From Sphingobacteriales bacterium (lineage in GTDB: Bacteria > Bacteroidota > Bacteroidia > Sphingobacteriales > Sphingobacteriaceae): DNA of 64,000 nucleotides. A program made the translations under genes and the position numbers. Shown one piece after another: positions 54,073 to 63,667 of the stretch. The stretch covers positions 27,290 to 91,289 of the forward strand of contig JAPLFD010000009.1 of assembly GCA_026390835.1 (NCBI GenBank), read 5' to 3'. Numbering within the stretch: position 1 is the first letter of the stretch; every line of letters begins with the position of its first letter. Below the pieces are notes generated by a model. It did no database searches. It was not told the origin of the DNA and was given only the letters and a program-made list of their open reading frames with translations.

Positions 54073-56292
54073 ATGACCCAATTAATAATTGATTTACAGG
54101 CAGAAAAATCCGAAATCTTAAAAAGATATCGTGCATTGTTGCGTGCCTGTAAAGAAACTTTGCAAAAAGGTGATAAGAAAATGATTAGAAGGGCCTTCGA
54201 TTTGGCCCTAGAAAGTCATCAAGATATGCGTAGAAAATCTGGTGAGCCTTATATCTACCACCCCATTGCTGTAGCTCAAATTGCAGCTGAAGAAATTGGC
54301 TTAGGAACAACTTCTATAGTGTGTGCACTATTACATGATGTGGTAGAGGATACCGATATAACCCTAGAAGATGTTGAACGTGAATTTGGTAAGAAAGCAG
54401 CTAAAATTATAGACGGCCTAACCAAAATTTCGGGCGTATTTGATTACAACAGTTCTTTGCAAGCAGAGAATTTCCGAAAAATGCTTCTTACCCTAGCTGA
54501 TGATGTTCGGGTAATTCTTATAAAGCTTGCTGATAGGTTACACAATATGCGCACCATGGAGTTTATGCCACGGGAAAAGCAACTTAAAATTGCTTCGGAA
54601 ACAGTATACCTCTATGCACCACTGGCACATCGTTTGGGTTTATACGCCATGAAATCGGAATTGGAAGACCTTTCGATGAAATATACCGAAACAGCCACGT
54701 ACAAATACATTGCCCAACGCTTAAATGAGAAAAAAACCGAACGGGAAAAATTCGTTAAAGAATTTATTGACCCTATTCAAAAAATTTTGGATGAACAAGG
54801 ATTAGCAGCCAAGGTATATGGTAGACCGAAGTCTATCAATTCTATTTGGAACAAAATGCGCAAAAAGAACATTCCATTTGAAGAGGTGTATGATTTATTT
54901 GCGATACGAATTATTTTAGACAGCCAAATAGAGCAAGAAAAAGCCGATTGTTGGAAAGCCTATTCCATTGTAACCGATTTTTATCGCCCAAATCCTGATC
55001 GACTTCGCGATTGGATATCTTCGCCAAAATTTAACGGATACGAATCGTTACACACTACGGTAATGGGCCCAAAAGGCCAATGGGTAGAAGTGCAAATACG
55101 CACCGAACGCATGAACGAAATTGCCGAAAAAGGCTTTGCAGCACACTGGAAATACAAAGAAGCCCCACATGCCGAAAGTAGCGGACTAGACCAATGGCTA
55201 CAAAAAGTACGCGAATTATTAAATAATCCAGAATCAAATGCCCTAGACTTTTTGGACGATTTTAAGATGAATTTATTCTCTGACGAGATTTTCATTTTTA
55301 CCCCAAAGGGTGCACTTATGCAGTTACCCGCTAATGCCACCGCCTTAGATTTTGCTTTTGAAATTCACTCCGATTTAGGCGTCAAATGTATTGGGGCCAA
55401 AGTAAATCACAAATTGGTGCCCTTATCGTATCAATTACAAAATGGTGATCAGGTTGAAATTATCACCTCCAACAAACAAACCCCCAAAGAAGATTGGCTA
55501 AATTTTGTTATAACTGCCAAAGCTAAATCAAAAATTAAATCGTCATTAAAAGAAGAGAAACGCAAAATTTCTGAAGAAGGGAGAGAGATTTTAGACCGCA
55601 AACTAAAATCATTAAAAATACCAAGCACCATTGAAAATATTAATAAAATTACCCACTTCTTTAAACTACACGCAAGCCAAGATTTTTTATACCAAATTGC
55701 CAAAGGAGGTATTGATATTGGAGACTTAAAAGAGTACGTTAATTTCGAAAAAAATGCAGGATACAAGCCATTTGAGCGTACTGACCCGGCAGAGTTTGTT
55801 AAAAAAATAAAAAGTGAAGAAGATACACTACTAATAGGCGAAGATCTTCAGAAAATAGATTACAAGCTTTCTACGTGTTGCAACCCCATACCAGGCGATG
55901 ATGTGTTTGGCTTTGTTACCGTAGGAGAAGGCATAAAAATACACCGTACGAGTTGCCCCAATGCCACCAAGCTCATGTCTAATTTCGGCTACCGCATTGT
56001 AAAAGCACGTTGGAATTCCCAAAAACAATTGGCGTTTTTAACTGGATTAAATATTACTGGAATTGACGATGTGGGCTTAATCAATAAAATAACAACCATT
56101 ATCTCGAACGATTTTAAAGTGAATATGCGCTCCATTACAGTAGATTCACACGAAGGAATTTTTGACGGCAGCATTATGGTTTACGTAAATGATACCCACC
56201 ACCTTAATAACCTAATTGCTAAATTGAAACAAGTAAATGGCGTAACCGATGTTCGTCGGTTCGACTCTGACATCACTGTGGAAAAAGCGTAG
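54073..56292 (+). CDS. Bifunctional (p)ppGpp synthetase/hydrolase (RelA/SpoT)
   Basis: 739 residues with HD, synthetase, TGS and ACT domains. Hydrolase motif HDVVEDTDI (H88, D89) is intact, so the protein can degrade the alarmone. Synthetase region: VYDLFAIRIIL and SPKFNGYESLHTTV (about 318-331). The TGS domain has IFTPKGALMQLPANATALDFAF. C-terminal zinc-finger-like and ACT regions are present. It makes and removes (p)ppGpp under starvation. It sits next to fur but their start/stop spacing (59 bases) does not fuse them. Confidence 0.95.
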   Translation: MTQLIIDLQAEKSEILKRYRALLRACKETLQKGDKKMIRRAFDLALESHQDMRRKSGEPYIYHPIAVAQIAAEEIGLGTTSIVCALLHDVVEDTDITLEDVEREFGKKAAKIIDGLTKISGVFDYNSSLQAENFRKMLLTLADDVRVILIKLADRLHNMRTMEFMPREKQLKIASETVYLYAPLAHRLGLYAMKSELEDLSMKYTETATYKYIAQRLNEKKTEREKFVKEFIDPIQKILDEQGLAAKVYGRPKSINSIWNKMRKKNIPFEEVYDLFAIRIILDSQIEQEKADCWKAYSIVTDFYRPNPDRLRDWISSPKFNGYESLHTTVMGPKGQWVEVQIRTERMNEIAEKGFAAHWKYKEAPHAESSGLDQWLQKVRELLNNPESNALDFLDDFKMNLFSDEIFIFTPKGALMQLPANATALDFAFEIHSDLGVKCIGAKVNHKLVPLSYQLQNGDQVEIITSNKQTPKEDWLNFVITAKAKSKIKSSLKEEKRKISEEGREILDRKLKSLKIPSTIENINKITHFFKLHASQDFLYQIAKGGIDIGDLKEYVNFEKNAGYKPFERTDPAEFVKKIKSEEDTLLIGEDLQKIDYKLSTCCNPIPGDDVFGFVTVGEGIKIHRTSCPNATKLMSNFGYRIVKARWNSQKQLAFLTGLNITGIDDVGLINKITTIISNDFKVNMRSITVDSHEGIFDGSIMVYVNDTHHLNNLIAKLKQVNGVTDVRRFDSDITVEKA

Positions 56293-56324
56293 TAAATATG
56301 TTGGGTGCTATCCATTTTTTTAAA

Positions 56325-56332
56325 TAAATTTG
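56325..56332 (+). promoter_or_regulatory. -7 box TAAATTTG (with -33 TTG) before fur
   Basis: Exact TAnnTTTG with a TTG at 56301-56303, a 21-base gap, so both elements fit the Bacteroidota promoter. It lies 19 bases before the fur ATG. Confidence 0.65.
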
Positions 56333-56351
56333 AGCGCACACAGCAACGCAT

Positions 56352-56825
56352 ATGTCTAGCACCGAAACCCGAGATCTAGTTAAAAAAATTTTTGAGGCTT
56401 ACCTTGAAAACAAAAGCTTAAGAAAAACCCCCGAACGCTTTGCTATTTTAGAAGAAATTTATTCTAGAAACGATCATTTTGATGTAGAATCCCTTTACAT
56501 CCATATGAAAAATAAAAAATACCGTGTGAGCCGAGCAACGGTGTACAATACCCTCGAACTATTGGTTTCATGCGATTTAGTAACCAAACACCAGTTTGGT
56601 AAAAATATGGCCCAATTCGAAAAATCATACGGCTATAAACAACACGATCATATTATTTGCCTCGATTGCGGAAAAGTAGTAGAATTTTGCGATCCCAGAA
56701 TTGAGCAAATACAAAGTATGATGGGCGATTTACTCCAATTCGACATTAGGCACCACTCTTTAAATTTATATGGCAATTGTGCCAAACTAAAAGCAGGAAA
56801 CTGCAATTCATATCCCAAAAATTAA
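56352..56825 (+). CDS. Fur-family metal-dependent transcriptional regulator
   Basis: 157 residues. N-terminal winged helix (TPERFAILEEIY...VSRATVYNTLELL) and C-terminal metal domain with HDH (98-100) and CLDC (C103, C106). CxxC zinc sites and a final cysteine pair fit Fur/PerR/Zur. Which metal or peroxide is sensed cannot be decided from these residues. It lies between relA/spoT and purA; the purA start (56834) comes eight bases after its stop, so co-transcription with purA is likely. Confidence 0.92.
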   Translation: MSSTETRDLVKKIFEAYLENKSLRKTPERFAILEEIYSRNDHFDVESLYIHMKNKKYRVSRATVYNTLELLVSCDLVTKHQFGKNMAQFEKSYGYKQHDHIICLDCGKVVEFCDPRIEQIQSMMGDLLQFDIRHHSLNLYGNCAKLKAGNCNSYPKN

Positions 56826-56833
56826 ACACATAT

Positions 56834-58108
56834 ATGGCTGTTGATGTACTACTAGGGCTCCAATGGGGCGACGAAGGAAAAGGCAAAATTGTAGATGTAT
56901 TGAGTCCTGATTACGACCTCATTGCCCGCTTTCAAGGAGGTCCAAATGCTGGGCACACCTTGGAGTTCAACGGACAAAAATTTGTGTTAAATACCATCCC
57001 ATCGGGTATTTTTAACCCGAAAACAATGAACCTTATTGGGAATGGAGTAGTGGTTGATCCAATCATATTAAAAAGAGAATTAGATGGCCTAAAAGCTCGT
57101 GGTTTCGACCCCGTAGCCGATAAAAAAATGGTAATAGCCCGCCGAGCACACCTCATATTGCCCACGCACCAATTGTTAGATGCCGCTTCTGAGAGCCGTA
57201 TGGGCCTTGGTAAAATTGGCTCTACGCTAAAAGGTATTGGCCCAACCTATATGGATAAAACGGGTAGAAATGGACTACGAGTAGGCGATACACAATTACC
57301 CGATTTTAAAGAGCGTTACCAAAAATTGGTCAACAAACACCTATCTATTTTAGCCTATTACGGCGATGTACCCGATTTTTCAGAAAAAGAACAAGCTTTT
57401 TTCGAAGCCATAGAAGCCTTAAAAATTATTCCACAAGTAGATGGCGAACATTTTGTAAATCAATATCTGCAACAAGGCAAAAAAGTTTTGGCCGAAGGCG
57501 CTCAAGGTACCATGCTCGATGTAGATTTTGGTTCCTACCCATTTGTTACCTCGTCTAACACCACCACCGCTGGTGCATGCACTGGCTTAGGTATTGCACC
57601 GAAAAATATTGGCAAAGTAATTGGCATTTTTAAAGCCTATTGCACTCGAGTGGGTGGCGGTCCTTTCCCTACTGAATTAGAAAATGAAACCGGCGAAAAA
57701 TTACGGGCTATTGGCCACGAATTTGGTGCTACGACTGGGCGCCCTCGTCGTTGTGGATGGATTGATTTACCTGCCCTTAAATACGCTATTTTATTAAATG
57801 GTGTAAGCGAAATGGTGATGACCAAAGCCGATGTACTTAGTGGATTTGACACCATTTACGCCTGTACACATTACCAATACAACGGCGAAACCATTGATTA
57901 TATGCCATACGATATCAATGCCATTACCCCAATACCCGTACTAGAAGCTATACCAGGTTGGAACGAAGATTTAACCGGTATTAGAGCTGAAAGTGAGATT
58001 CCAACTAAGCTTAAAAACTACATTGCCTATCTAGAAAAACACCTAGAAGTGCCCGTTCGGTATTTATCGGTAGGGCCAGATAGAGAACAGACCCTCATTT
58101 TATCTTAA
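56834..58108 (+). CDS. purA: Adenylosuccinate synthetase
   Basis: 424 residues from ATG 56834; the same frame extends back to 56777 inside the fur gene and is not conserved. It condenses IMP with aspartate using GTP. Seen: GDEGKGK (12-18), PNAGHT, the SSNTTTAGACTGLGIAP loop, RVGGGPFPTEL, and the TTGRPRRCGW motif. It follows the fur stop by eight bases; the gap suggests coupling. The next gene (pabB) begins 24 bases after its stop. Confidence 0.97.
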   Translation: MAVDVLLGLQWGDEGKGKIVDVLSPDYDLIARFQGGPNAGHTLEFNGQKFVLNTIPSGIFNPKTMNLIGNGVVVDPIILKRELDGLKARGFDPVADKKMVIARRAHLILPTHQLLDAASESRMGLGKIGSTLKGIGPTYMDKTGRNGLRVGDTQLPDFKERYQKLVNKHLSILAYYGDVPDFSEKEQAFFEAIEALKIIPQVDGEHFVNQYLQQGKKVLAEGAQGTMLDVDFGSYPFVTSSNTTTAGACTGLGIAPKNIGKVIGIFKAYCTRVGGGPFPTELENETGEKLRAIGHEFGATTGRPRRCGWIDLPALKYAILLNGVSEMVMTKADVLSGFDTIYACTHYQYNGETIDYMPYDINAITPIPVLEAIPGWNEDLTGIRAESEIPTKLKNYIAYLEKHLEVPVRYLSVGPDREQTLILS

Positions 58109-58131
58109 CAAGCGTTTCAATCGCCTAAGCG

Positions 58132-59406
58132 ATGACCACTAAGCAAACCTTTGCACTTGGCAATCCTGCAGAATTTAAACTGAAAGCCCTGCACTGGGCC
58201 AATCAATTTGATACGGCTTGTTATTTAGATTCGAACAAATACCCAAGCAAATACAGCAATTTTGAATGCCTCATCGCCGCCGGCGCTGAAGAAGAGTTAA
58301 TTGCAAGCTGCGGTACTGCCCTTGCGCAAGTTGATGCCTTTATAAAGAACCAAGACCGCATTATACCCGGTTTTCTCAGCTACGATTTAAAAAACGAATT
58401 AGAAGCGCTTGAATCAAATAACCCGGATCATTTAGATTTCCCTGACGCCTATTTCTTTAAACCAAAACACCTCATTACCATTTCGGGGAAAGAAGCGGAA
58501 ATAACATCCGAAAATCCGAATGAAGTATGGGAAGAAATTAGCCAAATTCAACTAAGTGAAACTTCTTTAAACTTCAAAGGAAGCGTAGCACAACGTTTTA
58601 GCCAATCAGCATATATCACTACGGTAAAAAAGCTCCAAGAACATATCCAACAAGGCGATATTTATGAAGTAACCCTCTGTCAAGAGTTTTATGCAGAAGA
58701 AGTAAACTTCGACCCATTGGCAGCTTTTATAGCCCTAAATCGCATATCTCCCACGCCTTTTTCCAGCTTTTTTAAGCAGCAAAACAAATACATTCTCTCT
58801 GCAACACCCGAACGCTATCTAGCCAAAAGAGGCAACAAGCTCCTCTCCCAGCCCATTAAAGGCACCGCCCGCAGAAGTAGCGATAAAAAGGAAGATGAAG
58901 CCAGTAAACAAAGTTTGGCCCAAAGCGAAAAAGAACGAGCCGAAAATGTGATGATTGTAGATTTGGTTCGTAACGATTTAACCCGATGTGCGCTACCCGG
59001 CACCGTACAAGTAGAAGAACTTTTTGGTGTGTATAGCTTTACGCAAGTTCATCAACTCATTTCAACCATTTCATGCCAAGTAGCAGCCGAACAAACTCTT
59101 TCGAATATATTGAAAGCCACTTTTCCTATGGGTTCTATGACAGGCGCACCAAAAATTAGGGCCATGCAACTAATTGAACTCTACGAACGCAGTAAACGAG
59201 GAGTTTATTCGGGCTCGGTGTGCTACATACAGCCCAATGGCGATTTTGATTTCAACGTCATCATCCGCAGCATGCTGTACAATGCCAACACCAAATACCT
59301 TTCTTTTCAGGTTGGTGGAGCCATTACAGCCAAATCTATACCGGAAGAAGAGTATGAAGAATGCCTGCTAAAGGCAAAAGCCATTAGCCAAGTATTGGGG
59401 CTTTAA
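58132..59406 (+). CDS. pabB: Aminodeoxychorismate synthase component I-like
   Basis: 424 residues of the chorismate-binding family. The active-site motif is PIKGT with K243 (about residues 241-245). The lysine variant is typical of aminodeoxychorismate synthase, while anthranilate synthase has PIAGT. Other motifs: GDIYEVTLCQEF, ENVMIVDLVRNDL and MGSMTGAPKIRAM. It makes the precursor of 4-aminobenzoate for folate. Its glutamine amidotransferase partner is not in the window; a possible downstream enzyme is the class IV aminotransferase at 47 kb. Confidence 0.88.
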   Translation: MTTKQTFALGNPAEFKLKALHWANQFDTACYLDSNKYPSKYSNFECLIAAGAEEELIASCGTALAQVDAFIKNQDRIIPGFLSYDLKNELEALESNNPDHLDFPDAYFFKPKHLITISGKEAEITSENPNEVWEEISQIQLSETSLNFKGSVAQRFSQSAYITTVKKLQEHIQQGDIYEVTLCQEFYAEEVNFDPLAAFIALNRISPTPFSSFFKQQNKYILSATPERYLAKRGNKLLSQPIKGTARRSSDKKEDEASKQSLAQSEKERAENVMIVDLVRNDLTRCALPGTVQVEELFGVYSFTQVHQLISTISCQVAAEQTLSNILKATFPMGSMTGAPKIRAMQLIELYERSKRGVYSGSVCYIQPNGDFDFNVIIRSMLYNANTKYLSFQVGGAITAKSIPEEEYEECLLKAKAISQVLGL

Positions 59407-60218
59407 CGCTTGGCAGCCTGGTAATAGGTAAGTGCTTCGGGCAAACTTTTCTTGATATCGGCAATACGGGTAGCATCGCTCGGGTGGGTGCTTAAAAATT
59501 CGGATGGGGCACCGTTTGCACCTTTAGAACTAGCCATTCGCTCCCAAAAATCTACGGCTTTTTCGGGGTTATAACCCGCCATAGCCATAAAAAGTAGCCC
59601 TAAATGATCGGCTTCCGATTCTTGATTACGAGAATATTTTAACAAAGCCAAAGAGCCGCCTATACCATATAATTTACCAATAGCTTGCTGGGTGGTTTGA
59701 GATTGATTACCCGTAATGGCTCCTAAAATATTGCCGCCAGCTTGGGCTGCCAAAGTTTGCGAATAGCGCTCGGCCGAGTGACGGGCAATGGCATGAGAAA
59801 TTTCGTGACCCATAACTGTAGCCAACCCTACATCGTCTTTAGTAATTGGTAAAATACCGGTATAAACCGCCACTTTACCGCCGGGCATACACCAAGCATT
59901 AATCTCTTTACTTTCCACCAAATTAAACTCCCATTGGTAGTTTTGAGCCGCATTGGGATACTTTTCTTTTAAATAGGCGTCAATTACCGAAGCAATTTTT
60001 TTGCCTACTATTTTTACCCGTTCGGCATCGGCGGTATTGCTAATCACCTTCGTTTTAGGCTCTTTTAAAAAATCTTGGTAAGCCGTAACTGCCGATTTAT
60101 TAATCGTTTCGTCGCTTACCAAACTCAACTGCCTGCGACCCGTAACCGGTACTTTAGCACAAGAAACTGCGAACATAGCCAAAGCCAGCGCCGCGAAGAA
60201 ATGTGAACTTTTTTTCAT
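59403..60218 (-). CDS. M48-family zinc metalloprotease, lipoprotein
   Basis: 271 residues. A signal sequence ends in a lipobox FAVSC (C20), so the protein is a lipoprotein, probably periplasm-facing. The zinc motif is MGHEISHAIARH (H138, E139, H142), and the third ligand Glu follows in SRNQESEADHLG. This resembles BepA/LoiP-type M48 proteases involved in outer-membrane quality control. It starts 22 bases after plsY ends on the same strand and converges with pabB, overlapping its end by four bases. Confidence 0.92.
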   Translation of the reverse strand: MKKSSHFFAALALAMFAVSCAKVPVTGRRQLSLVSDETINKSAVTAYQDFLKEPKTKVISNTADAERVKIVGKKIASVIDAYLKEKYPNAAQNYQWEFNLVESKEINAWCMPGGKVAVYTGILPITKDDVGLATVMGHEISHAIARHSAERYSQTLAAQAGGNILGAITGNQSQTTQQAIGKLYGIGGSLALLKYSRNQESEADHLGLLFMAMAGYNPEKAVDFWERMASSKGANGAPSEFLSTHPSDATRIADIKKSLPEALTYYQAAKR

Positions 60219-60239
60219 ACAGATCTAACGATAAAAAAA

Positions 60240-60887
60240 CTAAGGTGTTTTTCGTTTAAACAAATTTACTCGGCTTTCACTTCCTCTGAGCAAACGTTCT
60301 AGATTTTTTTGATGCGTAACCAAAATAAGCACGCAAATACACATTCCATATAATAAAATAGACCGTATGGGCGAATGAAACACAAACACAATACTCAGCG
60401 GAAAAGAAAATCCGGCAGCAATAGAACTCAAAGAAACGTATTTAGATATGCTTAACACCACCACAAACACCACTACACAAATGATAGCCGCCTGAAAATG
60501 AATGGCTAAAATCATCCCAAAAAGTGTGGCAATGCCTTTACCCCCCCTAAAACCCGCAAAAATGGGAAAGAGATGGCCTAACACCGCCGTGATACCTAAA
60601 GCCAATTGGTAATTTACAAATTGCACCGAATCTTGCGGACCCGTAACGGATAAGCCAATAAAAGCAGCCAAATTGGTAGCTGTCCATCCTTTAAAAATAT
60701 CAATCAACATCACTGCAATGCCCGCCTTTTTTCCCAAAACCCTAAAGGTATTGGTAGCCCCAGCATTTCCACTACCATATTCCCGAATATCAATACCATA
60801 AAAGCCTTGCCCTAGCCATACCGCAGTAGGTATAGAGCCAAATAAATAGGCTAAAATGAGTGCCGATATAGAATAAATAGAAATCAT
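60240..60887 (-). CDS. plsY: Acyl-phosphate:glycerol-3-phosphate acyltransferase
   Basis: 215 residues with five or six membrane helices. Seen: the conserved loops SIPTAVWLG, the GSGNAGATNTFRVLGKKAG motif and the FRGGKGIATLFG motif of PlsY. It transfers an acyl group from acyl-phosphate to glycerol 3-phosphate, the first step of phospholipid synthesis. It is the first gene of a run with the M48 protease on the minus strand; a near-consensus TATACTTG box lies seven bases before its ATG. Divergent from gpmI. Confidence 0.96.
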   Translation of the reverse strand: MISIYSISALILAYLFGSIPTAVWLGQGFYGIDIREYGSGNAGATNTFRVLGKKAGIAVMLIDIFKGWTATNLAAFIGLSVTGPQDSVQFVNYQLALGITAVLGHLFPIFAGFRGGKGIATLFGMILAIHFQAAIICVVVFVVVLSISKYVSLSSIAAGFSFPLSIVFVFHSPIRSILLYGMCICVLILVTHQKNLERLLRGSESRVNLFKRKTP

Positions 60888-60973
60888 GCGGGTACAAGTA
60901 TACGGATAATCAGTTTTAAACGCTAATTAGAGGGTTTATTAAGCTGAATTAGCAGGATATTTGGGCATTTTGG

Positions 60974-60981
60974 TATATTTG
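60974..60981 (+). promoter_or_regulatory. -7 box TATATTTG directly before gpmI GTG
   Basis: Exact TAnnTTTG, four bases before the GTG start at 60986. Leaderless geometry. Confidence 0.65.
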
Positions 60982-60985
60982 TAGA

Positions 60986-62509
60986 GTGAAATCTAAAAAG
61001 ACCGTACTCCTCATTATGGATGGTTGGGGCTTAGGCAAGTCCGACTATTCTGACGCTATTGCCCAAGCCAAAACGCCTTTCTATAAACACTTACTTCAAA
61101 CCTACCCGAATGCTCGTTTAGAAGCATCTGGCGAAGCTGTGGGCTTACCTGCAGGGCAAATGGGCAATTCGGAAGTGGGCCATATGAATTTAGGCGCCGG
61201 AAGAATTGTGTATCAGGAATTAGGTAGAATAAACAAAGCCGTACAAGATGGCGATTTGGCTAGCAATCCGGTATTAACAGAAGCCTTTGATTATGCCAAA
61301 AAAGAAGGCAAGAATGTGCACTTCATTGGTTTATTATCCGATGGTGGCGTACACGCACACATCGATCATCTAAAAGGTTTATGTGATGCAGCCAAAGCAA
61401 ACGGACTAACAAACGTGTTTATTCATGCCTTTTTAGATGGCAGAGATACTGACCCTAAATCGGGCTTAGGCTATATTAATTCACTGAATAAACACTTAAA
61501 AACAAGCGTTGGCACCCTAGCTTCGGCTGTGGGCAGGTATTATGCCATGGACCGCGATAACCGTTGGGAACGTGTAAAATTAGCTTATGATTTAGTAGTA
61601 AAAGGCAAAGGAAAAGCCTGCACCAATATTGCCGATGCAGTAGAGCAATCGTATAACGAGGGCATTACCGACGAATTTATGCCTGCCCTTGTAAGGGTTG
61701 ATGCAGAGGGAAAAGCACTTACGCATATAGCAGAAAACGATGTGGTTATTTGTTTCAATTTCCGCACCGATAGAGGCCGAGAAATTACACAGGCATTAAC
61801 GCAAAGGGCTTTTCCGGAGCAAGAGATGCAGCCCCTAGCTTTGCATTACATTACTTTTACTAGTTACGACGAAACTTTTAAAAACGTACAGGTAATTTTT
61901 CGCACCGAAGATTTGACCGATACGCTCGGAGAAGTGCTATCACAGAACCATAAAAATCAGATCAGAATTGCCGAAACAGAAAAATATCCACATGTAACCT
62001 TTTTCTTTTCCGGTGGCAGAGAAGCGGAATTTCCACAAGAAAAACGTAAAATGGCAGCTTCTCCAAAAGTGGCTACCTACGATTTGCAACCCGAAATGAG
62101 TGCTGTTGAACTAGCAGAAATTGCTTGCGAAGAACTACGTTCGAGCTGGCCAGATTTTATGTGCCTAAACTTTGCAAATCCTGACATGGTTGGACATACC
62201 GGCGTTTTTGAAGCTGTAGTAAAAGCCGTAGAAACGGTAGATAACTGTGTAAAGCAAGTGGTAGCATGTGGCATAGAAAATGGCTATTCTTTTATCATTT
62301 TAGCCGATCATGGAAATGCCGATTTCATGATTAATGCCGACGGTACACCAAACACTGCCCATACCACCAATTTGGTGCCTTGTATTTTAATTGATAGTGA
62401 ATTTACCCACATTAAAGATGGTAAACTAGGCGATATTGCACCCAGCCTTCTAAAATTAATGCACCTACCTATTCCGCCAGCAATGACCGGAACTGTATTG
62501 GTATCTTAA
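60986..62509 (+). CDS. gpmI: 2,3-bisphosphoglycerate-independent phosphoglycerate mutase
   Basis: 507 residues starting with GTG, which gives the conserved first strand KKTVLLIMDGWG; the later ATG at 61018 would remove metal ligand D12. It interconverts 3- and 2-phosphoglycerate in glycolysis. Seen: metal ligand D12, nucleophile S62 in GNSEVGHMNLGAG, HAFLDGRDTDP, VGRYYAMDRDNRW and C-terminal ILADHGNADFM and NTAHTTNLVP. It begins four bases after an exact promoter box. The next gene begins one base after its stop. Confidence 0.97.
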   Translation: MKSKKTVLLIMDGWGLGKSDYSDAIAQAKTPFYKHLLQTYPNARLEASGEAVGLPAGQMGNSEVGHMNLGAGRIVYQELGRINKAVQDGDLASNPVLTEAFDYAKKEGKNVHFIGLLSDGGVHAHIDHLKGLCDAAKANGLTNVFIHAFLDGRDTDPKSGLGYINSLNKHLKTSVGTLASAVGRYYAMDRDNRWERVKLAYDLVVKGKGKACTNIADAVEQSYNEGITDEFMPALVRVDAEGKALTHIAENDVVICFNFRTDRGREITQALTQRAFPEQEMQPLALHYITFTSYDETFKNVQVIFRTEDLTDTLGEVLSQNHKNQIRIAETEKYPHVTFFFSGGREAEFPQEKRKMAASPKVATYDLQPEMSAVELAEIACEELRSSWPDFMCLNFANPDMVGHTGVFEAVVKAVETVDNCVKQVVACGIENGYSFIILADHGNADFMINADGTPNTAHTTNLVPCILIDSEFTHIKDGKLGDIAPSLLKLMHLPIPPAMTGTVLVS

Positions 62510-62510
62510 C

Positions 62511-63041
62511 ATGATAAAAAAACTAGCACTAGTATTTTGGGCATTAAGCCTGTCCGCTTGTCAGCAAAAAGAAATCCGCAATAAACAACTAGAATATGTT
62601 GATTTGCAGGGATTTTTTAGCGCCGAAGCCAGTAGATTAAATGCCCAAAAACCCACATTTACCAAAACTGTGGGCATTAATGAAAAAAAAGAAAGTAAAG
62701 TGGTCAACAAAAACATCGATTGGGAGAAAGAACTAAACGTATTTAAAGAGGCTGATATTAATAAGCCTGCATTTAAGGGCATGTACCAAATAAGTAAGCT
62801 GCCTAATAAAACCCTTTACACTTCCCTCAACAAAAAAAACTTGGTTCAACAAATTGAGGTAGATTGGAACCTTGCTAAAAAACCTACCGGCATTCGCATT
62901 TTTCAGCTCACAAAAAACATGATTTATCGTGCTTCAGATACCCTTAGCTATTACCCAGACTCTGTATACAGCATTCATAAAAAGCAAGAGGTACGCGTAT
63001 TGGGCACCACGGTTTACACCATCGACGGGAAATTTAATTAA
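62511..63041 (+). CDS. Hypothetical lipoprotein downstream of gpmI
   Basis: 176 residues. A short signal ends in lipobox LSAC (C17). The remainder is lysine-rich with several aromatic beta-strand-like stretches (VEVDWNLAKKPTGIRIFQL-type) and no recognised domain. It starts one base after the gpmI stop, so co-transcription is likely but a functional link is not evident. Convergent with the TPR gene (two-base gap). Confidence 0.7.
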   Translation: MIKKLALVFWALSLSACQQKEIRNKQLEYVDLQGFFSAEASRLNAQKPTFTKTVGINEKKESKVVNKNIDWEKELNVFKEADINKPAFKGMYQISKLPNKTLYTSLNKKNLVQQIEVDWNLAKKPTGIRIFQLTKNMIYRASDTLSYYPDSVYSIHKKQEVRVLGTTVYTIDGKFN

Positions 63042-63043
63042 GC

Positions 63044-63667
63044 TTACTGGTTACTTACGTTTAGCAGGTGCGAACGTGCTTCCTCTAACTGAGTAGCAAT
63101 ATCTTTGCGACCGGGGTTGGCTACTAACACTTTCTGAAAATCAATAATACAAGCTTTTAGCGCCTCAATGGCTCTAGGCTTATCGTACAAACGAGGTATT
63201 TTTTGTGCTTTTAATACACCATAATCGTGGTAGGCAATGGCTCTATTTTGATAGTATTTCAGATCATCGCTATTCAAATCTATTGCCCTACTGAAATCTC
63301 TAATAGCCGATAGCAATAATTTTTCTCTTTCTGAATTGGCGATGCTAGGTGTATAATTAGCCATAAAACTTCGGGCCTTACCACGATAATAATACGCTGA
63401 AGTTTCACTTGGCTTTAATGAAATCAGTTTCCCAAAAGCAGCCACCGAGTTTTTATAATCTTCGGCATGGTAATAAGAATAGCCCAACATGTATAAGGCA
63501 TTTAAATTGGTAGAATCTGCAACCATAGCCTTTTCTAAATGTAGCACCGCTAACTTAAAATTACCATCCAAAAGTGCCTTTTTGCCTAAATCTTGATAAG
63601 AATCTTGCGCAAATACCTGAGCACCTATAAGCATTAAAAAAATAGTAAAACGGAATACGGTGCTCAT
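63044..63667 (-). CDS. TPR-repeat protein, exported
   Basis: 207 residues with a signal peptide (about 1-20, ending VFA). At least three tetratricopeptide repeats cover about 22-185 (ALLDGNFKLAVLHLEKAMVADSTN, ALYMLGYSYYHAEDYKNSVAAFGKLI and YQNRAIAYHDYG...). TPR proteins act as protein-binding scaffolds; no partner is evident. It is transcribed away from the right-edge gene, leaving the 272-base gap between them. Confidence 0.85.
   Translation of the reverse strand: MSTVFRFTIFLMLIGAQVFAQDSYQDLGKKALLDGNFKLAVLHLEKAMVADSTNLNALYMLGYSYYHAEDYKNSVAAFGKLISLKPSETSAYYYRGKARSFMANYTPSIANSEREKLLLSAIRDFSRAIDLNSDDLKYYQNRAIAYHDYGVLKAQKIPRLYDKPRAIEALKACIIDFQKVLVANPGRKDIATQLEEARSHLLNVSNQ

Noticed and set aside
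54981-55340. 119-codon minus-strand open frame
   Set aside because: Antisense to the TGS/synthetase region of relA/spoT.
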